DNA of 64,000 bases from DDH964 sp963806685. GTDB lineage: Bacteria > Desulfobacterota > Desulfuromonadia > Desulfuromonadales > DDH964. The DNA lies in NCBI GenBank assembly GCA_963806685.1, contig CAWDZB010000011.1, positions 124,001 through 188,000 on the forward strand, read 5' to 3'. Below are positions 1 to 7,574 of this stretch, piece after piece. Under the pieces are notes generated by a model. The model had not been told where the DNA came from, searched no databases, and worked only from the letters and a program-made list of their open reading frames with translations. The position numbers were made by a program, and so were the translations under genes. Within the stretch, counting starts at the first letter, position 1. Each line of letters begins with the position of its first letter.

Positions 1-533
1 GCGCCACCGATATCGGCCGCGTCAATAGCATCATGCAGGAACTCAACGAATTTTTTTATGCCGACCTGACCCGGGCTGAGCTCTTCATCACTATGTTCTA
101 CGCCGCCTACCAGCAAGCCGGGCGGCGCCTGACCTATTCCAGCGCCGGCCACAACCGTCCGCTGCTCCTGCGGCGCGGCCGCGGGACCTGCGAACGGCTC
201 GACGCCGAAGGCCTGATCCTCGGTATCAAGCGCCAGGTGGTATTTGAAGAGCAGGCCACCAGCCTGGAAGTCGGAGACGTGCTGCTGCTTTACACCGATG
301 GCGTCACGGAAGCAGCCCACCCCGAGACGGGGCAGTTCTTCGGCGAAGAGCGCCTCTGCACCCTGCTGGAGGACATTCATCAACTGCCGGCCCAGGCCAT
401 CGTCGATGAAATCCTTCGCCAGGTACGTACTTTCACCGGAGTTCACAATTTCCAGGATGATGTATCGCTGGTGGTTTTGAAGATAAAGGAAGAAGGGCGG
501 TTCGAGGAAGCAGAAGGAGACGGGGAGCAGTGA
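1..533 (+). CDS. PP2C-type (SpoIIE/RsbU-like) serine phosphatase, C-terminal part
   Basis: The reading frame is open from base 3, so the gene enters from outside the window and only its last ~176 residues are seen. They match the C-terminal half of a SpoIIE/RsbU PP2C phosphatase: a 'FITMFYAAY' strand, the 'YSSAGHNRPLLL' motif, 'GDVLLLYTDGVTEA' with metal-binding Asp, and the closing 'DDVSLVVLK'. Enzymes of this family dephosphorylate a STAS anti-anti-sigma protein. That fits the STAS and kinase genes that follow on the same strand. Any sensor or receiver domain would lie upstream and cannot be judged. A small hairpin with a T-rich tail follows the stop. Confidence 0.9.
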   Translation, partial: ATDIGRVNSIMQELNEFFYADLTRAELFITMFYAAYQQAGRRLTYSSAGHNRPLLLRRGRGTCERLDAEGLILGIKRQVVFEEQATSLEVGDVLLLYTDGVTEAAHPETGQFFGEERLCTLLEDIHQLPAQAIVDEILRQVRTFTGVHNFQDDVSLVVLKIKEEGRFEEAEGDGEQ

Positions 534-553
534 CTGGGGAGGAGTGAAATTGG

Positions 554-585
554 GGAGGTTTCGCCTCCTGTTTTCCTTTCTTTCT
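554..585 (+). terminator. Terminator-like hairpin after the phosphatase gene
   Basis: GGAGG (554-558) and CCTCC (564-568) form a short stem with a TTTCG loop, followed by a T-rich tract to about 585. The stem is only 5 bp, so it may be weak or allow read-through to the STAS gene. Confidence 0.45.
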
Positions 586-648
586 CCCCTGTCATGGGAC
601 CCATCGTTGTGTTATCTTTTAGAAAACCATCCACCGGGAGGATCTGGA

Positions 649-984
649 ATGATTCTGAAAATTGAAGAACAGGGCCAGGTTGTGCTGATTGAAATCAAGG
701 AAGAGCGTTTGGACGCCCACAACAGCGGCGAACTGAAGGCGGAGATGCTGAAACTATTTGACGAGGGGAAAAACAACATTCTGATCGACCTCAAGGACGT
801 ACGGTTCGTCGATTCGTCCGGCCTGGGCTCCCTTGTCTCGGGCTTCAAGAACGCCAGTGCCCGCAACGGCAACCTCAAGCTTTGCGGTCTGCAGCAGCAG
901 GTCAAGTCGATGTTCGAACTGACCCGCCTGCACCGGGTTTTCGAAATCTTCCCGGGAGTCGACGAAGCCATGGCAAGCTTCTAG
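649..984 (+). CDS. STAS-domain anti-sigma factor antagonist
   Basis: A protein of 111 residues covering a single STAS domain. The core 'DVRFVDSSGLGSLVSG' motif holds the serine normally phosphorylated by the partner kinase (SpoIIAA/RsbV family). I chose the ATG at 649 because GGGAGGA sits 7 bases upstream and the protein then begins with the usual 'MILKIEEQG' strand; the upstream in-frame ATG at 544 would add residues unlike the family. In this family the unphosphorylated form binds the anti-sigma kinase and frees a sigma factor. The phosphatase upstream and the kinase downstream are the expected partners. Confidence 0.9.
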   Translation: MILKIEEQGQVVLIEIKEERLDAHNSGELKAEMLKLFDEGKNNILIDLKDVRFVDSSGLGSLVSGFKNASARNGNLKLCGLQQQVKSMFELTRLHRVFEIFPGVDEAMASF

Positions 985-1093
985 CCTGGCACCCTGTTCG
1001 AAATATGAAGCGGGATAGGCCTGCCGCAACGCCGGAAGGAAGGCGGCGGGGCGCCCTTTTCCACCCCGAGGTCTTACCGAAGGGCCGAAAACG

Positions 1094-1516
1094 ATGGCGG
1101 AAAACATCGAAGTTGACATCAGGGTACCGAATCAGACCCGTTATCTAGGACTGATCGGAAAGATCGGCGAAGATATCGCCCGGACTCTCAAGCGTTATCG
1201 AGGGGACCGCGAGGAGTTCGCCTACCACATGAACCTGGTGCTGACCGAAGCGATGACCAATGCCATTCGGCATGCCAACGAGGAAGATCCGGCGCGGGAA
1301 GTCCATATCACCATCAGCATTGTCGATCGCACCCTGTCGATCAAGGTTTACGATCAGGGGCAGGGATTCGACGTGACCACCCTGCCGACTCCGGATTTCA
1401 GGGGATTGAACGAACATGGCCGGGGGGTTTACATTATCCGCACCATTATGGACACAGTCTGCTACCGCAGCCACAACGGCGGGCATGTCCTGGAGATGAC
1501 CAAAGTCCTTTCCTAG
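1094..1516 (+). CDS. Anti-sigma regulatory factor, serine kinase (RsbW/SpoIIAB-like)
   Basis: A 140-residue GHKL-type ATPase domain: N-box 'LTEAMTNAIRHAN', G1 box 'DQGQGF' and G2 box 'GRGVYIIRTIMD'. Members of this family bind a sigma factor or another target and phosphorylate the STAS protein. It is the third gene of the module, 109 bases after the STAS gene. No sigma factor gene lies in the window, so the output is unknown; in many Deltaproteobacteria such modules act on other regulators. Its stop overlaps the stop of the convergent HAD gene. Confidence 0.88.
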   Translation: MAENIEVDIRVPNQTRYLGLIGKIGEDIARTLKRYRGDREEFAYHMNLVLTEAMTNAIRHANEEDPAREVHITISIVDRTLSIKVYDQGQGFDVTTLPTPDFRGLNEHGRGVYIIRTIMDTVCYRSHNGGHVLEMTKVLS

Positions 1517-2139
1517 CTATCTCTCCCGCCGTCCGCAAGCAGTTCCAGCAGTTCACGGTGCCCCTGAACCCCCTCCTCATTCCCTTCGAACCGATAGCCG
1601 ACGAACCGGATTCCAGCCGCCTGCGCAGCCTGGCGATCAAGATCGGAGTCACCGACAAAGAGCAGCTCCTTCGGCGCCAGCTGCAGCTGCCGTGCGGCCA
1701 GCAGCAGCATATCCGGCGCCGGTTTGGGTCTGGCAACGTCGCGGCTGGTGACCACCACCTGAAAGTACCCAGTCAGGGAAAAATGGTCCAGGATTTCTCC
1801 CATGCTGTTGCCCCGATTGGTGGCCACCGCCAGCGGCAGCTCTCGGGATAAGGAGGCCAGGGTCTCGACCATGCCGGGTTCGGGGATCATCGCTGGGATG
1901 AAGTACCGATAGTCGAGGTCGGCCGCAATACTTAAGGCCGTTTCAACCAAGGATTCTCCGAGCAGTGCGGCAAAGACCTCCGGACTCGCGGCGGTGTGGC
2001 AGATTCGCGCCAGTTCGGTATCGTCGGCTGTTACCGGCGGTGCCCCTAGAGTTTCCAACACTGCATTGTAATAGGCGAGGTTGGCGTTGCGGCTTTCGAA
2101 CAGCACACCGTCGCAGTCGTAGATAATCCCCCGAACCAT
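1513..2139 (-). CDS. HAD-family hydrolase (phosphoglycolate phosphatase-like)
   Basis: A 208-residue HAD phosphatase. Motif I is D8-C-D10-G, motif II is T107 in 'VATNRG', motif III is K139 in 'RPKPAPD', and motif IV is D164/D166 in 'FVGDSDLD'. Residues 15-85 look like a helical C1 cap. I chose the ATG at 2139 because it starts directly before the 'GIIYDCDGV' strand and lies 2 bases after the lgt stop, which suggests translational coupling; the longer frame would run through lgt. The substrate cannot be told from sequence. Phosphoglycolate or beta-phosphoglucomutase-like activity is possible. Confidence 0.85.
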   Translation of the reverse strand: MVRGIIYDCDGVLFESRNANLAYYNAVLETLGAPPVTADDTELARICHTAASPEVFAALLGESLVETALSIAADLDYRYFIPAMIPEPGMVETLASLSRELPLAVATNRGNSMGEILDHFSLTGYFQVVVTSRDVARPKPAPDMLLLAARQLQLAPKELLFVGDSDLDRQAAQAAGIRFVGYRFEGNEEGVQGHRELLELLADGGRDS

Positions 2140-2141
2140 AT

Positions 2142-2930
2142 TCAGCCTATTCGCTCGGGCCGACGCAGAAGCCAGATAAGGGCAGCCAAACCGCCGAGGA
2201 TCATCGGCGTCGAAAGAAGCTGGCCCATCGTCGCTCCACCCCATAGAAATCCGAGCTGGGCATCGGGCTGACGGAAGAATTCGACCGTGAACCGGAAACA
2301 GCCATAAACCAGGAAAAAACTGGCCAGGGGAACACCAGGACGGACCTTGCAGCGATGGAGGAACCAGAGGATCAACCACAGTACCGGCCCTTCGAGGAGA
2401 GCCTCGTAGAGTTGGCTGGGATGGCGCGGCAAAGGTCCTGCCCCCGGAAAAACCATCCCCCAGGGGACATCGGTCACCCGGCCCCAGAGTTCACCATTGA
2501 TGAAGTTGCCAATCCGGCCGAGACCGAGTCCGATGGGAGCCGCGGCAACGGCGATATCCCCAACCAGCAGAGTCGGCAGCTGGCGGCGGCGGCAAAAGAG
2601 GATCAGGGCCGTCACTACTCCCAACAGGCCGCCATGGAAGCTCATCCCCCCTTCCCAGATATGAAAAATCTGCAGGGGATGGTGGGCATAAAATACCGGG
2701 TTATAAAACAGGGTGTAACCGATCCGTCCGCCGAGAATAACGCCGCAGACACACCAGAAGAGGAGGTCGGAGAGGGTGTCGCTGTCAAGGGGCACCTGCC
2801 GTCGACGGGCGAGCATCCGGATGTTGAAGAAAGCACCAACGAAACCGAGCAGGTACATCATGCCATACCAGCGCACTGCCAGGGGGCCGATGCGGACAAT
2901 GACCGGGTCGATGTGGGGATAAGTGAGCAT
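2142..2930 (-). CDS. lgt: Prolipoprotein diacylglyceryl transferase
   Basis: A 262-residue inner-membrane protein with about seven hydrophobic segments. It carries the Lgt signature 'GRIGNFINGELWG' (about residues 138-150) and the conserved 'MSFHGGLLG' (about 96-104). Lgt moves diacylglyceryl from phosphatidylglycerol to the lipobox cysteine of prolipoproteins, the first step of lipoprotein maturation. Two proteins in this window, the RND adaptor and the glycine-zipper protein, have lipoboxes and would be substrates. It lies between the pseudouridine synthase gene, 35 bases upstream, and the HAD gene. Confidence 0.97.
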   Translation of the reverse strand: MLTYPHIDPVIVRIGPLAVRWYGMMYLLGFVGAFFNIRMLARRRQVPLDSDTLSDLLFWCVCGVILGGRIGYTLFYNPVFYAHHPLQIFHIWEGGMSFHGGLLGVVTALILFCRRRQLPTLLVGDIAVAAAPIGLGLGRIGNFINGELWGRVTDVPWGMVFPGAGPLPRHPSQLYEALLEGPVLWLILWFLHRCKVRPGVPLASFFLVYGCFRFTVEFFRQPDAQLGFLWGGATMGQLLSTPMILGGLAALIWLLRRPERIG

Positions 2931-2965
2931 GGTCTGTACTTCCTGTCGGGGCGCGGGGTTTCGGC

Positions 2966-3904
2966 TCAGTCCGGGGCAGGCCCTTTGGCCTTGGTATCCT
3001 CGGCCCGCAACAGGTCGAGAATATTTTGCATATCCTGCGGTACGGGAGCCTCCAGGGTCAGAGGGACGCCGGTGACGGGGTGCGCCAGCCGGAGGCGGAA
3101 CGCGTGCAGCATCTGCCGTTCGGGGCCTCCGGCCGGCCTCCCGTAGCTGCGGTCGCCGAGCAGGGGGTGACCGGCCTCGGCAAAGTGCGCGCGGATCTGA
3201 TGGGTTCGGCCGGTAAGAAGTTCCACTTCAACGAGGGTGGCATGCCTGAACCGTTCAAGCACCCGGAACCGGGTCAGGGCCTCCTTGCCGCCCTTGTCAA
3301 CGGAACGAACCCGGTTGCCGCGACGGCAGCGCGCCAAGTGACTGCGGAACTCGCCGGAATCGACGCTCACCCGACCCTTGACCAGAGCGAGGTAGCACTT
3401 GTCAACCCGGTGTTCCCTGAAGCTGCCCGTCAGTCCCTTGTGGGCGCGGGGATGGATGGAAAAAACCATCACTCCGGAGGTGTCGCGATCGAGGCGCTGG
3501 ACCATGCCCAGGGCTGGACGGTCGAGAGGACGGAAGGGATCGTGAAGAAAATCGAGCAATGCGGAATACAGAGTTCCCCGATATCGGGCCGGCGTGGGCT
3601 GGGTTTCCACTCCAGCGGGTTTGTTCACCGCGAGCAGGTAGGAATCGCGAAACAGGAGGTGTCCCTCCTGAAGCACGAACGGTTCGAGAGGGCCGGTGTC
3701 CCGGTAAACCTCAATCCTCTGGCCGACAGCCAGAGTCTGTCCGCAACGCCGAACCCGGCGGCCATCGAGGTGGACTCCGCCCAGTTCGATCAGTTTGCGA
3801 GCCAGGGTCCGGGACAACCCGTTGCAAGTACTGGCCAGGAACTGGTCGAGACGGATTCCGGAACCTTCGGGACCGACGGAATGACGCAAGACTTCAGCGG
3901 CCAT
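2966..3904 (-). CDS. RluA-family 23S rRNA pseudouridine synthase
   Basis: A 312-residue protein with an N-terminal S4 RNA-binding domain (about 17-75) and an RluA catalytic domain. The catalytic Asp is D139 in 'QRLDRDTSGVMVF'; 'LLTGRTHQIRAHFAEAGHPLLGD' is the other conserved block. RluC/RluD enzymes isomerise uridines in 23S rRNA. I chose the ATG at 3904; the upstream ATG at 3973 adds a stretch unlike the family. Which uridine is modified cannot be told. It is the first gene of a likely operon with lgt and the HAD gene. Confidence 0.9.
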   Translation of the reverse strand: MAAEVLRHSVGPEGSGIRLDQFLASTCNGLSRTLARKLIELGGVHLDGRRVRRCGQTLAVGQRIEVYRDTGPLEPFVLQEGHLLFRDSYLLAVNKPAGVETQPTPARYRGTLYSALLDFLHDPFRPLDRPALGMVQRLDRDTSGVMVFSIHPRAHKGLTGSFREHRVDKCYLALVKGRVSVDSGEFRSHLARCRRGNRVRSVDKGGKEALTRFRVLERFRHATLVEVELLTGRTHQIRAHFAEAGHPLLGDRSYGRPAGGPERQMLHAFRLRLAHPVTGVPLTLEAPVPQDMQNILDLLRAEDTKAKGPAPD

Positions 3905-4004
3905 GAGCCCCCGGTCCCTCGACCGCCAAGATGTTTGCGATCCAGCATTGGAAGCCCGACCCGCCGGAAACACAATGGTACGAATTTTTGTTCATTCTAT
4001 CGAT

Positions 4005-4032
4005 TTGACAGCCGATGGTATCCTGTTACGCT
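4005..4032 (+). promoter_or_regulatory. Candidate sigma-70 promoter facing the structured region
   Basis: TTGACA at 4005-4010, a 16-base spacer and TACGCT at 4027-4032. The -35 is perfect and the -10 is weak. No plus-strand coding gene follows, only the structured region at 4058-4293, so this would drive a non-coding transcript. Confidence 0.4.
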
Positions 4033-4039
4033 GTAACCA

Positions 4040-4293
4040 ACGATGCTCTTTGAAAAGTCTGGGATGCCCGATGCGCCGATCCGGTTGCGACCAACACTCA
4101 GTTCGCGCGCGCCCCTGGTCAAGATCGTGGTGAGCCAGCCTGCCCCGAGCAGGACGCCTGAAGCGGTCTTCAAGGAAAGCGTTGGCTTAACAAAGGTCCC
4201 ATTTCGGGGACGGCCGCCGGCATCCCGGAACCCAAAACGGGCAATTGGTATGATGCCCCCGAGATGCCTCGGGGAGCCGGTGAACAAACCGGC
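4040..4293 (+). ncRNA. Candidate structured non-coding RNA in a gene-free region
   Basis: The stretch 3905-4473 holds no convincing gene. Within it, 4058-4068 pairs with 4219-4229 over 11 bp (one G-T), enclosing about 150 bases. Inside, 4091-4098 pairs with 4178-4185 (7 of 8), giving a long rod about 170 bases in size. Two tight hairpins follow: CCCCGAG/CTCGGGG (4257-4263/4268-4274) and GCCGGT/ACCGGC (4276-4281/4288-4293). A TTGACA promoter lies upstream and a 15-bp terminator downstream (4391-4425). Size and shape recall 6S RNA, but I recognise no diagnostic 6S motif, and the strand is an inference from the promoter. Confidence 0.35.
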
Positions 4294-4390
4294 ATTCGAA
4301 AGATCCGCTGCCATCGCCAAACGGATTGTTTGCCGGTGGAGCTTTCGAGTAGAATCCCGCATTGTCCCTGCCAATTGCCCTGCCTTCAAG

Positions 4391-4425
4391 AACAAGGGCC
4401 CCGTTATATCAACGGGGCCCTTGTT
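4391..4425. terminator. Strong hairpin terminator after ihfB, possibly bidirectional
   Basis: A perfect 15-bp stem (4391-4405 with 4411-4425) with a 5-base loop. It stands 49 bases past the ihfB stop on the minus strand, and past the candidate RNA on the plus strand. The T-tracts on both sides are short. Confidence 0.8.
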
Positions 4426-4473
4426 CCATTTCACTTGAACTGCCCCGCCAAAACCGCAGCCAAAAAATTACCT

Positions 4474-4761
4474 TCAGGCCTCGCCCTGGTTTACCCGCGC
4501 CCGAAGCTCTTTTCCGGTCTTAAAAAAAGGGGTCTTCTTGGAGGGGATTTTGACCACCTCGCCGCTCTTGGGATTGCGGGCCTCGCGGGCGTCCCGCTCA
4601 CGAATGGTAAAAGAGCCGAAACCTCGAATCTCCACCCGGTCCCCATCGACGAGTGCATTTCCAATACTGTCGAAAATGGTATTGACGACCAGTTCAGCTT
4701 CTTTTTTGTTAAGAACATCTGCGGTCAGGGACAATTGTTCAATCAGTTCGCTTTTGGTCAT
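4474..4761 (-). CDS. ihfB: Integration host factor beta subunit (HU/IHF family)
   Basis: A 95-residue HU/IHF DNA-bending protein. The opening 'MTKSELIEQL' and 'VEIRGFGSF' are typical of IHF-beta, and the arm 'ARNPKSGEVV' holds the intercalating proline P64. The ATG at 4761 has AGGAGG 9 bases upstream; the longer frame from 4860 would run into the sppA stop region. IHF-beta normally pairs with an alpha subunit, which is not in this window. In E. coli ihfB follows rpsA; here sppA stands between them. The strong hairpin at 4391-4425 ends the unit. Confidence 0.9.
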   Translation of the reverse strand: MTKSELIEQLSLTADVLNKKEAELVVNTIFDSIGNALVDGDRVEIRGFGSFTIRERDAREARNPKSGEVVKIPSKKTPFFKTGKELRARVNQGEA

Positions 4762-4774
4762 GAAATGACTCCTC

Positions 4775-5665
4775 CTATTGAGCATGCGGCCAAAGATATT
4801 GCAATCCTGGGGTTGCCCGCCCCGAGATTTCCCGGGTAAATCGACTAACCGATTCTTCAACCAGGTAGTCCAGCATCCCTGGCTTTTTCCGAGGTGGGTA
4901 GACTAGGCGTGGTTCACCCTCGATGCCGGCCAGCTTGCCGGCGGCATCAACAGCATCCTGAAAGTTCCCAAGTTCATCAACCAAGCCCTTGTCAAGGGCT
5001 TGTCGTCCACTGAAGATACGGCCGTCAGCAAATGATTTTACCGTTTCCAGGGGGATCTTACGCGAAACGGAGACCTGGTGGGCAAACTGATCGTAGACAT
5101 CGTCGATCATCCCCTGCAGGATCTCCCGGTCGGAAGAGGTCATCGGCCGTGTCGGGGAGCCGATGTCCTTATGTGGACCGCTCTTGACTACCTCGTTGCG
5201 CAGCCCAATCTTCCCCAGCAATTCCTCAACGTTGGCAAACTCCATGATCACGCCGATGCTTCCGGTTATCGTCCCTGGATTGGCGAAAATCCGGGTCGCA
5301 GGGACGGCGATGTAATATCCGCCTGAGGCAGCCACGGACCCCATCGAGACCACCACCGGCTTATCATGGGCCAGCTTCCCCACCTCCTCACAGATTTCCT
5401 GGGAGGGGCCTACCCCCCCGCCAGGCGAATCGATTCGCAACACCACCGCGCGTATCGATGGATCATCGCGAAATTCGCCGATCTGCTTGGTCAACTGGCG
5501 GGAATCGATTATCACGCCGGTGACTTCGATTACGCCCACTTTTTCACCAAGGGACAGGATTGGTGAACGCCCCTCGAGACTGGTAACGACCACGATCAGG
5601 ATCAGGAAAAAAAGAAAGATGGCGCCGAAAGTTAACAGGGCCATCAGGAATGGACGTTTTTTCAT
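4775..5665 (-). CDS. sppA: Signal peptide peptidase SppA, short form
   Basis: A 296-residue protein with an N-terminal signal anchor (about residues 4-28) and a single S49 peptidase domain. The nucleophile is S114 in 'SVAASGGYYIA' and the general base is K166 in 'GPHKDIGS'. The 'RIDSPGGGV' strand is also conserved. This is the one-domain form, as in Bacillus, not the E. coli double-domain form. It cleaves leftover signal peptides in the membrane. The start at 5665 gives the usual Lys-rich tip, but there is no clear ribosome site and the ATG follows the rpsA terminator by 18 bases. An alternative ATG at 5722 would be translated through that hairpin. Confidence 0.9.
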   Translation of the reverse strand: MKKRPFLMALLTFGAIFLFFLILIVVVTSLEGRSPILSLGEKVGVIEVTGVIIDSRQLTKQIGEFRDDPSIRAVVLRIDSPGGGVGPSQEICEEVGKLAHDKPVVVSMGSVAASGGYYIAVPATRIFANPGTITGSIGVIMEFANVEELLGKIGLRNEVVKSGPHKDIGSPTRPMTSSDREILQGMIDDVYDQFAHQVSVSRKIPLETVKSFADGRIFSGRQALDKGLVDELGNFQDAVDAAGKLAGIEGEPRLVYPPRKKPGMLDYLVEESVSRFTREISGRATPGLQYLWPHAQ

Positions 5666-5683
5666 GAAAAAACCCAGAAAACC

Positions 5684-5714
5684 GAGGGCCTCCGCTGCAG
5701 CAGCGGAGGCCCTC
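5684..5714 (-). terminator. Terminator between rpsA and sppA
   Basis: A perfect 14-bp stem (5684-5697 with 5701-5714) with a 3-base loop. On the minus strand it is followed by T-rich sequence ending directly at the sppA start, so it may terminate rpsA or attenuate sppA. Confidence 0.8.
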
Positions 5715-5728
5715 GACACCATCAGGTA

Positions 5729-7474
5729 TTATTCTTCGCCCTTCTCGCTGTTGCTCTTACCAATGGCGCCCTGAAGAAGATCACCGAGGTTCGAGGTGGC
5801 GTTCTTCTGCGCCCCGAGGAAGGCATCAACCTCAGCCTTTTCCTTCTGGTCGGCGAGGTGCTTGATCGACAGGGCGATCTTCCGCTCCACGGTATCGACA
5901 TGCAGAACCACGGCTTCGAGCTCGTCCCCGACATTGGCGAAGGATTTGGGAGTATCGACCTTCTCCTTGCTGATCTCGGAAACGTGAATAAGGCCTTCGA
6001 TTCCTTCCTCGACTTCGAGGAAGATTCCGAAATCAGTCACCGAGGTGACCTTGCCGTGGATGATCGTCCCCGGGGCATAACGGCGGGGGATTTCCGACCA
6101 CGGGTCGGGGGTGAGTTGTTTGACACCCAGCGAAAAGCGCTCGTTTTCGCGGTCAATATTAAGGACCACCGCCTTGACGATATCCCCCTTCTTGTAGAGT
6201 TCGGAAGGGTGTTTGATGCGCTTGGTCCAGGAAAGATCAGAAATATGCACCAGCCCGTCAATCCCCTCGTCGACACCGACAAAGATCCCGAAGTCAGTGA
6301 TATTCTTCACCTGCCCTTCGATAAGGGTGCCAATCGGGAATTTCTCGCCGATGACATCCCAGGGATTGGGCTCGACCTGTTTGAGACCGAGAGAGATCCG
6401 CCGGTTGGGAACATCGAGAGCAAGCACCACCGACTCGACCTCGTCGCCGACATTGAGGATCTTGTTGGGATGCTTGATGCGCTTGGTCCAACTCATTTCC
6501 GAGACGTGAATCAGCCCTTCGATCCCTTCTTCGAGTTCGACAAAGGCGCCGTAATCGGTCAGGCTGACAACCTTGCCCTGAACCTTGTGCCCAACCGGAT
6601 ACTTGCCTTCGACATCGAGCCAGGGGTCGGGGGTAATCTGCTTGAGCCCCAAGGAGACCCGCTCCTTCTCGCGGTCGAACTTGAGTACCTTGACATTGAC
6701 CTTGTCACCCACCGCCAGGATATCCGAGGGGTGGTTGACCCGGCCCCAGGACATATCGGTGATGTGCAGCAGACCATCGATGCCACCGAGATCAATGAAT
6801 GCACCGTAGTCGGTGAGATTCTTGACCACACCTTCCACCACCTGCCCCTCTTCGAGGGTCTTGAGGGTGATGCTGCGTTGGCTTTCGCGCTGTTCCTCAA
6901 GCAGAACGCGACGGGAAAGGACGATATTCCCACGACGCTTGTTGAGTTTGATGATCTTGAACTGGAAGGTTTCGCCGATCATCTTGTCGAGGTTGCGAAC
7001 CGGGCGCAGGTCGACCTGGGAACCGGGAAGGAAAGCGCTGACGCCGATATCAACCGACAGACCGCCCTTGATCCGGGAAACGATCCGGCCGTCGACAACC
7101 GCACCCTCTTCGAGGGCGTTCCAGACCTTCTGCCGGTCGGCCTTCTCCTTGGAGAGGCTGATCAGGCCGTTTTCATTTTCGGTGCGTTCGATAAGAACAT
7201 CGAATTCGTCACCGACCTCAACCTTCATCTGGCCGTTTTCGTCGACGAATTCGCTGAGAGGAATCACGCCTTCGGATTTGCCGCCGACATCGACCACGAC
7301 CGTATCGGCAGTGACCTGAACCGCTGTGCCGGTAACCACGTTACCCGACTTGAGCTCCTTGAGGCTGTTTTCGAACAGGTCCTCGAAGCTCTGCTCCATT
7401 TCGCCGAACTCTTTGTCGTCATCCATCAGTTCGGCCTCGTCGTGCTCGTTGAAAGTTTTGTTGTTGTCCGACAT
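5729..7474 (-). CDS. rpsA: 30S ribosomal protein S1
   Basis: A 581-residue protein with six S1 (OB-fold) repeats after an acidic N-terminal tail of about 40 residues. The later repeats carry the canonical 'GAFVELEEGIEGLIHVSEMSW'-type block, seen four times with small changes. S1 helps the 30S subunit bind and unfold mRNA. Length is near the E. coli value of 557, with the extra at the N-terminus. An AGGGGG ribosome site stands 10 bases before the ATG. The leader between ispH and rpsA has three stacked hairpins. Confidence 0.97.
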   Translation of the reverse strand: MSDNNKTFNEHDEAELMDDDKEFGEMEQSFEDLFENSLKELKSGNVVTGTAVQVTADTVVVDVGGKSEGVIPLSEFVDENGQMKVEVGDEFDVLIERTENENGLISLSKEKADRQKVWNALEEGAVVDGRIVSRIKGGLSVDIGVSAFLPGSQVDLRPVRNLDKMIGETFQFKIIKLNKRRGNIVLSRRVLLEEQRESQRSITLKTLEEGQVVEGVVKNLTDYGAFIDLGGIDGLLHITDMSWGRVNHPSDILAVGDKVNVKVLKFDREKERVSLGLKQITPDPWLDVEGKYPVGHKVQGKVVSLTDYGAFVELEEGIEGLIHVSEMSWTKRIKHPNKILNVGDEVESVVLALDVPNRRISLGLKQVEPNPWDVIGEKFPIGTLIEGQVKNITDFGIFVGVDEGIDGLVHISDLSWTKRIKHPSELYKKGDIVKAVVLNIDRENERFSLGVKQLTPDPWSEIPRRYAPGTIIHGKVTSVTDFGIFLEVEEGIEGLIHVSEISKEKVDTPKSFANVGDELEAVVLHVDTVERKIALSIKHLADQKEKAEVDAFLGAQKNATSNLGDLLQGAIGKSNSEKGEE

Positions 7475-7501
7475 TAAGACTCTTACCCCCTAACGATTTT
7501 C

Positions 7502-7560
7502 CTGTCGTCGCCGACAGCAGGCCGTGCGGCCATGAACAGGGACGATAACACAAGGTCCCT
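7502..7560 (-). promoter_or_regulatory. Hairpin cluster in the rpsA leader
   Basis: Three inverted repeats within 60 bases: CTGTCG/CGACAG (7502-7507/7512-7517), GGCCG/CGGCC (7520-7524/7527-7531) and AGGGAC/GTCCCT (7538-7543/7555-7560). They lie between ispH and the rpsA ribosome site. In E. coli the rpsA start region also folds into successive hairpins used in S1 autoregulation; that this leader works the same way is inference. Confidence 0.4.
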
Positions 7561-7574
7561 GAAAAAACAAATCT

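Noticed and set aside
3997..4434. Minus-strand frame of 145 codons in the gene-free region before the pseudouridine synthase
   Set aside because: It starts inside the ihfB terminator, has no ribosome site and no recognisable family; the region looks structural instead.
5858..7477. Plus-strand open frame of 539 codons opposite rpsA
   Set aside because: Antisense shadow of the S1 repeats; the apparent repeats in it only mirror the S1 domains.
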